A DNA stretch of 64,000 nt. Origin: Pseudomonadota bacterium. Its GTDB lineage: Bacteria > Chloroflexota > UBA5177 > JAJPKF01. Numbering within the stretch: position 1 is the stretch's first letter; every line of letters starts with the position of its first letter. The notes below the pieces were generated by a model that did no database searches, was not told the DNA's origin, and saw only the letters and a list, made by a program, of their open reading frames with translations. A program made the position numbers and the translations under genes. Shown here piece after piece: positions 51,196 through 58,069 of this stretch. The stretch lies in the NCBI GenBank assembly GCA_021323865.1, contig JAJPKF010000020.1:1-64000 (forward strand), in the 5' to 3' direction.

Positions 51196-51225
51196 GCGCC
51201 GGCATGCTCCGAGGGATGCCGGCGC
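51196..51225. terminator. strong hairpin between aspS and msrB
   Basis: GCGCCGGCAT pairs perfectly with ATGCCGGCGC (10 bp) around a 10-base loop, 88 bases after the aspS stop. No T-run follows, so it may be a weak terminator or an mRNA-end stabiliser. Confidence 0.45.
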
Positions 51226-51312
51226 GAACCGACCGCCGAATCCGTCAAGAGTGATGCTCCTCGATTATGCGTGGTCGGCTGCGGCCGTCCCAAGCCTGCG
51301 GATGGGCTCGAG

Positions 51313-52611
51313 CTAAGGGGTGAGCCTGCCGACATCGCGCGGGAACAGGGTCGTCTCACGAATGTTGTCGGCGTTCATGAGCCGGGCCAGGAACCGCTCG
51401 GAGCCGACGGCAAAACCGCCTTCAGGAGGCATCCCATATCGGAAGGCTTCCAGGAACCCGCCGAACGGCTGGGGGTCCACGCCGCGCGCCTCCATTGAGG
51501 CCACCAGCTGCTCGTAGTCGTTGATGCGGCGGCCGCCGGTGACGAGTTCGACGCCACGGAAGATGAGGTCGAACGTCTCCGAGTGTTCGGGATCGTCGGG
51601 ATCCGGATAGGCGTAGAATGGCCGCTTGACGGTCGGATAGTGAGTGACGAAGAGGAAGTCCGAACCATGCTCCTCCTTGGCCCACTCCCCCAGCCGCCGC
51701 TCGTCCTGGGGCGATAGGTCCGGCTCATGGAACCGATTCTCTCCGTAGCGGTCGAGTATGAGCTGCTGGCCCGCCCGAAAGGTGATCTCGGGGAACGAGT
51801 GGCCCAGGGGCAGCTCGATCTTGAGCATCTCCACCTCGCGCGGGTTGCGCTCGTGAATCGCGTCGACCATGGCCGAAATGACGCCCGCGAGCACATCCAT
51901 CACGTCCTGCTGTGACCGGATGAAGCCCATCTCCAGATCGAGGCTGCAGTACTCGTTGAGATGCCGGGAGGTGTAGTGCTCCTCGGCCCGGAACGCGTGC
52001 CCCACCTCGAAGACGCGCTCGAAGACACCGACCATGATCTGCTTATAGAGCTGCGGGCTTTGGGCCAGATAGGCATGGCGGTCGAAGTACTCCACAGCGA
52101 AGACGTTGGCCCCGCCCTCGGTGGCGGCGCCGACGATTTTGGGCGTGCTGATCTCGGTGAAGTCCTGTCCCACAAGGAACTCCCGATAGGCCGAGAGCAA
52201 GGTCGACATAACGCGGAAGGTGGCGACCTTCGACGGATGTCGAAGGCCGTACGGGGCGTGATTGAGGAAGACGTCGAGGCTCGGTTTGAGCACCTTCTTG
52301 TTCAGCTCGAAGGGGCCGACCTCGGTCACCGGAGCGAGCACGGTGATGCTGGGGTTTCGCACGTCGACGCCGATCGGTGAGCGCTCCTCGGCCACCACGT
52401 CGCCCTCGATGCGGAGCACCGATTCGTTCTGCAGGCCTCGCAGCCGTTGCAGCTCCGGCCCCTCCTCGAGGATGACCTGGGCCTGGCCACTTCGATCTCG
52501 AATGACCAGGAAGCTGAAGTCGGGGAAGCTCCGCATGGTGTGCATCCACCCCTCGATCAGCACCCGCTTGCCGACCAACGCCGGCAGCTCGGCCGTCAGC
52601 GTTCGACTCAT
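51313..52611 (-). CDS. aspS: aspartate--tRNA(Asp/Asn) ligase, archaeal type
   Basis: A 432-residue class IIb synthetase. The OB-fold anticodon domain is at the N-terminus (KRVLIEGWMHTMRSFPDFSFLVIRDRSGQAQVIL). Class II motifs follow: FTEISTPKIVGAATEGGANVF, the motif 2 stretch VFEVGHAFRAEEHYTSRHLNEYCSLDLEMGF, and motif 3 GGFAVGSERFLARLMNADNIRETTLFPRD. The short length and absence of the bacterial GAD insertion place it with archaeal/eukaryal-type AspRS, usually non-discriminating and charging both tRNA-Asp and tRNA-Asn. That would require GatCAB, not seen here. AsnRS is a less likely reading. Confidence 0.85.
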   Translation of the reverse strand: MSRTLTAELPALVGKRVLIEGWMHTMRSFPDFSFLVIRDRSGQAQVILEEGPELQRLRGLQNESVLRIEGDVVAEERSPIGVDVRNPSITVLAPVTEVGPFELNKKVLKPSLDVFLNHAPYGLRHPSKVATFRVMSTLLSAYREFLVGQDFTEISTPKIVGAATEGGANVFAVEYFDRHAYLAQSPQLYKQIMVGVFERVFEVGHAFRAEEHYTSRHLNEYCSLDLEMGFIRSQQDVMDVLAGVISAMVDAIHERNPREVEMLKIELPLGHSFPEITFRAGQQLILDRYGENRFHEPDLSPQDERRLGEWAKEEHGSDFLFVTHYPTVKRPFYAYPDPDDPEHSETFDLIFRGVELVTGGRRINDYEQLVASMEARGVDPQPFGGFLEAFRYGMPPEGGFAVGSERFLARLMNADNIRETTLFPRDVGRLTP

Positions 52612-52736
52612 AGGTCCTTCACGAAAGGGGCCGGCTGAGATGGATGAACGTCGATGGCGTTTGCACCTACCGCGCGTATATCACTTTCAGGGTACGGGCT
52701 GCTTCGATCTCTGAATGTTCGAGAAAGCGCGTGCCG

Positions 52737-53468
52737 CTACGCCGGAGCTGAGGGCCTGCCCCCAGACGCTGTCTGGAGATCGACCGATGTATCTCCCATG
52801 GGGTCCGGAAGGGGCATGAATCGCCGCTCAAATACCATTGGATACAGTCCCGTCCAGAACGCCGCGAATAAACCGCCGAAGACAATCTCCTCGAGGGGCA
52901 CACCAAGGAGGAACCAGTGGGGCATGCGCCGCAGGGTGAACCAGCCGTGCACCGAGGGGAAGACGGCGATCCAGATCAGCAGGGCGGCGGCGTAGAGGGG
53001 AAGGAAGGCCAGGCCGCCCAGGAGCTGCGGTCGCCCCAGATCGGGACGCATCAGGGCCGTGGCGAGGCAGGCGGCCACGAGCCCGGCGTACAGTCCCCAT
53101 TCCAGGTTGGTGTGCAGGCCGAGCGAGATCGCTGCCGAGACGGGCAGCGGAAGCAGTGCCGGGATCAAACCGGGGAGATTGAGGCCATTGCCTTTGGGGC
53201 CGAAGCGCTTGCCGAAGACGGCCGGATAGATGACGGCGCAGATCCCGGCTGCCTCGAAACTGAACAGCACGCCCTCAATGCCGACGGGGATACCGCCGAT
53301 GGTTTGCGGCCTCCAGTACTGGGGAACGTAGAAGAGGTCGCTCACCGCCAAGGGAATGCCGATGGCGCTCATAGTGAGCTGGACCGCGCGGAGGTCGGGT
53401 CGAAAGAAAAAGATGGTCGCCCAGACCAGGCCGCCCAGTCCCGCCGCAAAGAGGTAGGCGAGGTGCAT
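52737..53468 (-). CDS. lycopene-cyclase-domain-like membrane protein
   Basis: A 243-residue protein with about seven membrane segments. ATG 53468 is chosen for the GAGGA site upstream; the frame is open to 53534. It has the pattern of CrtYcd-type carotenoid cyclases: VGIEGVLFSFEAAGICAVIY and, near the end, VPLEEIVFGGLFAAFWTGLYPMVF, whose P-L-E-E resembles the catalytic PxE(E) of that family. It diverges from the methyltransferase-to-UbiA operon with 80 bases between the start codons. A cyclase of a terpenoid chain would fit the UbiA neighbour, but the link is inference. Confidence 0.7.
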   Translation of the reverse strand: MHLAYLFAAGLGGLVWATIFFFRPDLRAVQLTMSAIGIPLAVSDLFYVPQYWRPQTIGGIPVGIEGVLFSFEAAGICAVIYPAVFGKRFGPKGNGLNLPGLIPALLPLPVSAAISLGLHTNLEWGLYAGLVAACLATALMRPDLGRPQLLGGLAFLPLYAAALLIWIAVFPSVHGWFTLRRMPHWFLLGVPLEEIVFGGLFAAFWTGLYPMVFERRFMPLPDPMGDTSVDLQTASGGRPSAPA

Positions 53469-53548
53469 CAGGGTTCCTCGAGGGAGGTCATCGGTTTCAT
53501 TGTGAAGGGCGATCAGATTCGAGGGGAACGGCAATCCTACCCGATGGC
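53469..53548. promoter_or_regulatory. 80-bp divergent promoter region of the prenyl-polyketide-like cluster
   Basis: This gap must hold promoters for both the cyclase-like gene (minus) and the five-gene operon (plus). GAGGA serves the minus-strand gene. Upstream of ATG 53549 no strong Shine-Dalgarno sequence is seen; GAGGGG lies about 20 bases away. Confidence 0.4.
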
Positions 53549-54313
53549 ATGATCGCCGGGTTGGCTCGGCCCTCTGGTCCCCGGCTATCGCCGGTCGCCC
53601 GGCTCTTGATGGCCGCGGACGCTCTCGGACTGCAGCAAACGTTCGAGCCCGAGATCCTCGACGGACGGGACTACACTCCGGCCGAGCTGAGCGCCAACTT
53701 TCGGGACATCAGGCGGGTGAATCGCTACCTCGGCGGGACCCGGCTGACGCGTTGGGCGCTCGCGCCGATGCTCCGCCCTGGGGGCGAGTATCGCCTGCTG
53801 GATCTTGGGACTGGTTCCGCGGACATTCCGGGGGCTATTCACAGGTGGGCGCAAGAAGGCGGCACTGGACTGCGCATCACCGCGACAGACATTCGCGACG
53901 ACGTTCTCGGCCTGGCTTCCGCGCCCGCGGCCGGCATCACTCTGGAGCGAGCCGACGCCACCCGGCTGCCCTACGCAGACCGGTCCTTCGACTTCGTGAC
54001 TTCGTCCCTGCTGCTCCACCATCTGGTTCCCGAGGACGCCCTTGCCATGCTGCGGGAGTCGGCACGGGTTGCCACCACCGCAGTCATCGTCAACGACCTG
54101 CTGCGCAACACCCCCAGTTACTGGGGCGCGAGATTGCTGCGCAGCGTGGCGACCGGCAACCGCCTGAGCCGCCATGACGGGCCACTGTCGGTCCGGAGGT
54201 CATATACCCTCCGGGAAATCTTCAGTCTCTGTAGGGAGGCCGGCCTGGGCGTACAGACGGTCGGGACCGCCGGCATCTATCGCGTGGCCGTGGTCGCCCG
54301 GCCTGGAACATGA
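53549..54313 (+). CDS. class I SAM-dependent methyltransferase (UbiE-like)
   Basis: A 254-residue enzyme. The SAM-binding motif I is YRLLDLGTGSADIPGAIHRWA, motif II ITATDIRDDVLGLA and the acidic/PFD-like motif RLPYADRSFDFVTSSLLLHHL. The order matches UbiE/COQ5-type and small-molecule O- or C-methyltransferases. The first 60 residues (DALGLQQTFEPEILDGRDYTPAELSANFRDIRRVNRYLGG) are a helical cap found in methyltransferases of polyketide and quinone clusters. It opens the operon and its stop overlaps the FAD enzyme ATG (ATGA). Confidence 0.85.
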   Translation: MIAGLARPSGPRLSPVARLLMAADALGLQQTFEPEILDGRDYTPAELSANFRDIRRVNRYLGGTRLTRWALAPMLRPGGEYRLLDLGTGSADIPGAIHRWAQEGGTGLRITATDIRDDVLGLASAPAAGITLERADATRLPYADRSFDFVTSSLLLHHLVPEDALAMLRESARVATTAVIVNDLLRNTPSYWGARLLRSVATGNRLSRHDGPLSVRRSYTLREIFSLCREAGLGVQTVGTAGIYRVAVVARPGT

Positions 54314-55497
54314 CGACGTGGGATGTGGGCGTCGTGGGGGCGGGACCGGCAGGGTCCGCGATCGCCGCCCTCCTGGCTCGTCGGGGTTACCGGGTCGTGA
54401 TTCTCGATCGCTTCCACTTCCCACGGAGGAAGGCCTGCGCCGAGTACTGCAGTCCGGGCGTTGAGGACGTTCTCAGGCGCCTGGGCGTCTGGCCTGGCAT
54501 CGCCTCGAAGGTCCATCGACTGGCGGGCATGAACGTCTGCATTGATGGCCGGCCGGTTCTGCCCATTCGCTACGGGGAATCCCAGGAGCGGCTCGCCTTC
54601 ACGATGCCGCGCACCGAGCTGGACGAGGTGCTCGTTCGCCATGCCGCGAAGCTGGGAGCCACGCTTATCGAAGGCGTTCAGGTCAAGCAGGTCGATCGGC
54701 AGGATGGGGTGTGGCGGATTGGCGGCGAGCGCTCGTCGGGTGGGAGACAGGTCTGGACATCTAGGATCCTGATCGGAGCGGACGGGCTCCATTCGACGGT
54801 GACCCGGCTACTGGGCATCTACGTGCGGGAAACGTGGCCGCGTCGCATTGGCTTGATTGCGCACTATCGGGGTCGCTCCGGGCCGTCGGATGTTGGTGAG
54901 ATGCACGTCGGCCCGGGATGTTATTGCGGTCTTGCGCCTCTGCCCGATGGGATGCTGAACGTGGGCCTGGTCGCCTCCATCAAGCCCGGCCGCCGGCGTC
55001 CGGCTCCCGAAGTTTTTGTCGATGCCCTGCGGCGGTTGCCCGTGGCTCGAGCCCGTCTGCAGGGTCTGACCATGAGCGGACGGCTGCGTGGCACCGGCCC
55101 CATGAGCCGGCGCGTCGCTCCCGTTGCCGGGCCGGACTACGTGCTGGTGGGCGACGCGGCCGGGTTCCTTGATCCCTTCACCGGCGAGGGGATCTTCCGG
55201 GCGCTTCGCGGCGCGGAGCTGGCGGCCGACGACGTCGACCGAGCTTTCGCAACTCGCAACGGCGTCCTCGACAGCGACGCCCACATCCTGGCCCGTCGAG
55301 GAGAGTTCGCGGCCAAGGAGCGCCTCACCTGGTTGATCCAGATGGCCCTCGCCTCTCCCGACGCCTTCCGGCGTCTCTGTCGCAATCTCTCTCGATGCCC
55401 CGACTCAGCCGGCTTGATGGGAAACGTTCTCGGTGACCTGGCGCCGGCATCCGGCCTGCTGCGCCCGGCGCATGTAGTCGCCACCCTGCGGGGTTGA
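54310..55497 (+). CDS. FAD-dependent oxidoreductase, geranylgeranyl-reductase family
   Basis: A 395-residue flavoprotein. The FAD dinucleotide motif is VGVVGAGPAGSAIAALLARRGYRVVILDR (residues 6-34). The second FAD site is VLVGDAAGFLDPFTGEGIFRALRGAELAA and the middle motif is ILIGADGLHSTVTRLLG. These define the p-hydroxybenzoate-hydroxylase fold shared by geranylgeranyl reductases and aromatic hydroxylases. In this operon it may hydroxylate a ring or reduce a prenyl chain. It is coupled by ATGA to the methyltransferase and by TTGA to the next gene. Confidence 0.88.
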   Translation: MTTWDVGVVGAGPAGSAIAALLARRGYRVVILDRFHFPRRKACAEYCSPGVEDVLRRLGVWPGIASKVHRLAGMNVCIDGRPVLPIRYGESQERLAFTMPRTELDEVLVRHAAKLGATLIEGVQVKQVDRQDGVWRIGGERSSGGRQVWTSRILIGADGLHSTVTRLLGIYVRETWPRRIGLIAHYRGRSGPSDVGEMHVGPGCYCGLAPLPDGMLNVGLVASIKPGRRRPAPEVFVDALRRLPVARARLQGLTMSGRLRGTGPMSRRVAPVAGPDYVLVGDAAGFLDPFTGEGIFRALRGAELAADDVDRAFATRNGVLDSDAHILARRGEFAAKERLTWLIQMALASPDAFRRLCRNLSRCPDSAGLMGNVLGDLAPASGLLRPAHVVATLRG

Positions 55498-55952
55498 CGG
55501 TGTATATGGAAAACCATATCGATATCGAAAGCCCGCGAGAGAAGGTGTTCGGGCTGGCGGCACGGATTGAGGAGTGGCCCCGCATCCTGCCGCACTATCG
55601 GGAGGTGAAGCTCCTGGAGGACCGGAATGGCGTACGCGTGGCAGAGATGCGCGCGTGGCGAGGTCGGATCCCTGTGCGCTGGCTGGCCCAGCAGTCGATC
55701 TCAGAGAGCGAGCAGCGGGTGCGGTTCCGGCACCTGGGAGGCGCCACGAGAGGCATGGAGGTCGAGTGGCGTTTCGAGCCACGGTCGCAGCCTCCCGGCA
55801 CGAGGGTTGTCATCGCCCACCGTCTTTCGTCGGGGATCCCCCTGGTTGGTCCTCTGGTGTCCATGGTCATCGGCCGACTGTTTGTCGACTACATCGCCTC
55901 CCGTACTCTGGCGCGCATGAAGGTGATCGCGGAGTCCGACGACCTTGTCTAA
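55494..55952 (+). CDS. SRPBCC aromatase/cyclase-like protein
   Basis: A 152-residue START-fold protein: YMENHIDIESPREKVFGLAARIEEWPRILPHYREVKLLED is the first strand-helix-helix, and the long C-terminal helix is VSMVIGRLFVDYIASRTLARMKVIAES. It resembles single-domain polyketide cyclase/dehydrases and COQ10-like quinone-binding proteins. The start is TTG 55494 overlapping the previous stop; GTG 55500 and ATG 55506 are alternatives. It overlaps the ketosynthase by 8 bases. Next to a ketosynthase a cyclase or carrier role is likely but unproven. Confidence 0.82.
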   Translation: MTVYMENHIDIESPREKVFGLAARIEEWPRILPHYREVKLLEDRNGVRVAEMRAWRGRIPVRWLAQQSISESEQRVRFRHLGGATRGMEVEWRFEPRSQPPGTRVVIAHRLSSGIPLVGPLVSMVIGRLFVDYIASRTLARMKVIAESDDLV

Positions 55953-57174
55953 GCGGCGAGTCGCGGTCACCGGGATCGGCTTGGTGACCGCCATCGGCTC
56001 GACCGTGGAGGATTTTTGGAGCGGGATCATGACCGGGGAATCACCGGTCCGCCGGGTGACCCGCTTCGACGCGTCCGAGTTTGCCTGCGGGATCGCGGTC
56101 GAGGTGGACGGCTTCCGGCCCTTCGAGCCCGAGGATCGCCGGCTCACCCGGCTCGATCGGTTCTCGCAATTCGCCGTCCGAGCAGCGCACAGCGCGCTGC
56201 TGGATGCCCGACTCGAGCCGCACGATCTCAGCCATGAGACGGCGGTGTACGTCGGCAGCGCCCTGGGAGGCATCGCCTTCGCCGAGGAACAGCATGAGCG
56301 GTATCTGGCCAGCGGCATCCGATCCGTGGCGCCGGGTCTGGCGCTGTCGGTGTTCGCCGGCGCGGCGGCCACCAACATCTGCATCGCGTTCGGTTTGCAC
56401 GGACCAGCCATCAGTAACGCAAACTCCTGCGCCTCGGGGGCGGTGGCCATCGGCGAAGCATTCAAGCTGGTTCAGACCGGCCGCGTGGACATCGCCCTCG
56501 CGGGAGGAGTGGAGACGCCGCTTGCCCCACTTACCTTCGGCTCCTTCGCCCTCATTCGGGCGATGTCGCGGCGGAACAACTGCCCGGCCGAGGCGTGCCG
56601 GCCTTTCGATCTGCATCGAGACGGTTTCGTCATGGGCGAGGGCGCCGCGCTGCTGGTTCTGGAGGAGCGGGAGCGGGCGCTCGAACGGGGGGCGCGACTG
56701 TACGGGGAGATGATTGGATACGCGAGCACCAACGATGCCCATCACATGACGGCCCCTCTCCCGGATGGACGTGAAGCGGCCAGAGCGATGGAGCTGGCCC
56801 TTCTGGACGCTCGGTTGACGCCCCCGGACGTTGGATACATCAATGCTCACGCGACGGGTACCAGCCTCGGTGACGCGGCCGAGGCGGCCGCCATACGGTC
56901 GGTCTTCGGGGAAGACACGCCGCCGGTGAGCAGCACGAAGCCGCTGCATGGGCATGCACTGGGAGCCAGCGCGGCGATCGAAGCGGCGGTGACCATCCTG
57001 GCATTGCATAGGGCGTTCCTGCCCAACACGCGAAATCTGGGCGCCGTCGATCCGACCTGCGCCCTCAATCACGTGCCCTCGGGGGGCCGGCATGGCGCTG
57101 TGCCCGTCGCGCTGTCCAATAGCTTCGGGTTTGGCGGCATTAACGCGGCGCTCGTGCTGGCGGGAGACGGCTAG
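55945..57174 (+). CDS. beta-ketoacyl-ACP synthase (FabF/KAS II-like)
   Basis: A 409-residue thiolase-fold ketosynthase. The catalytic triad is complete: C162 in NANSCASGAVAIGEAF, H302 in YINAHATGTSLGDAAEA and H337 in TKPLHGHALGASAAIEA. The C-terminal SNSFGFGGINAAL glycine loop is also intact. It is thus an active condensing enzyme, not a chain-length factor. The start is TTG 55945, inside the previous gene. No acyl carrier protein, CLF or malonyltransferase lies nearby, so it must use partners from elsewhere, possibly fatty-acid ACP. Confidence 0.92.
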   Translation: MSKRRVAVTGIGLVTAIGSTVEDFWSGIMTGESPVRRVTRFDASEFACGIAVEVDGFRPFEPEDRRLTRLDRFSQFAVRAAHSALLDARLEPHDLSHETAVYVGSALGGIAFAEEQHERYLASGIRSVAPGLALSVFAGAAATNICIAFGLHGPAISNANSCASGAVAIGEAFKLVQTGRVDIALAGGVETPLAPLTFGSFALIRAMSRRNNCPAEACRPFDLHRDGFVMGEGAALLVLEERERALERGARLYGEMIGYASTNDAHHMTAPLPDGREAARAMELALLDARLTPPDVGYINAHATGTSLGDAAEAAAIRSVFGEDTPPVSSTKPLHGHALGASAAIEAAVTILALHRAFLPNTRNLGAVDPTCALNHVPSGGRHGAVPVALSNSFGFGGINAALVLAGDG

Positions 57175-57175
57175 T

Positions 57176-58045
57176 GTGACCGGGCTGCGGAGCCGGGCGG
57201 AATCCGTGTCTCCCCTGTCCGAGCGCATTCGGCCTGGCGGCGCGCCGCGCGCCATCTTCGCCATGCTTCACCCGGCGCCCTGTGCCCTGACTGCCGTCGC
57301 AGCGGTGCTGTTTGCCGTATTCGCGTCGCGGGGGCGGACGCCGGGCGGAATGCTGGCCGAGATCGGCTTGACCGTCCTGGTGGGCCAGATCTCCATCGCC
57401 GTGATCAACGACGTCCGGGATCTGCCTATGGATCGTCACGTGCATCCGCATCGGGCCCTTGCCGCGGGCGTATTGGAGCCGCATCCCGTCGGCGTGGCTG
57501 CCGCACTGATGGGACTGGCGAGCGTCGGTTTGGCCATCATCTGGTTCGGCTGGCGGGCAGGGCTGGTGGTCGCGGCAGGGACCGGAGCCGGCTGGGCCTA
57601 TAGCCTTGGTCTCAAGCATACCGCCCTGAGTTGGGCCCCCTTCGTGCTGGCGTTCCCCCTGCTCCCGGCGTGGGTCTTGACGTTGGCGCATCCCGGCATC
57701 AACTCGATCTGGAACCTCTGGCTCGTGGGAGCCCCGGCGGCACTTGCGGTCCATCTCGCGGACTCGATCCCGGATATCGAGATGGACGTCCGTCTGGGAT
57801 CGCTGGGCCTCGCGGCTCGACTGGGACCGGTAGTGGCGCGTCGTGCTGCTCTGGTGTCGCTGGCCGCCGCCGGGCTTGTCGCCATTGTGGCGTGGGCGCC
57901 TCTCCACGTCGGCCTCGCAGGACTGCTGGGCGGGATCGCAAGTGTTCTACTGGTTGCGGTCGCTCAGCTTCGTCCCGATGGCCGCTACGTCCTACCCGCA
58001 GGCGCCATCATCCTGGGCTGCGGTTGGGTCCTCGGGCTGACGTAG
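57176..58045 (+). CDS. UbiA-family prenyltransferase
   Basis: A 289-residue membrane enzyme with about eight segments. Both prenyl-diphosphate motifs are intact: N78-D79-x2-D82-x3-D86 in INDVRDLPMDRHVHPHRALAAG and D196-x3-D200-x3-D204 in LADSIPDIEMDVRLGSLGLAARLG. GTG 57176 begins 1 base after the ketosynthase stop. It would transfer an isoprenoid to an aromatic or terpenoid acceptor. It is the last gene of the operon and convergent with metE. Confidence 0.88.
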   Translation: MTGLRSRAESVSPLSERIRPGGAPRAIFAMLHPAPCALTAVAAVLFAVFASRGRTPGGMLAEIGLTVLVGQISIAVINDVRDLPMDRHVHPHRALAAGVLEPHPVGVAAALMGLASVGLAIIWFGWRAGLVVAAGTGAGWAYSLGLKHTALSWAPFVLAFPLLPAWVLTLAHPGINSIWNLWLVGAPAALAVHLADSIPDIEMDVRLGSLGLAARLGPVVARRAALVSLAAAGLVAIVAWAPLHVGLAGLLGGIASVLLVAVAQLRPDGRYVLPAGAIILGCGWVLGLT

Positions 58046-58069
58046 AAGCGGAAGCTGCGACTCTCCCGG

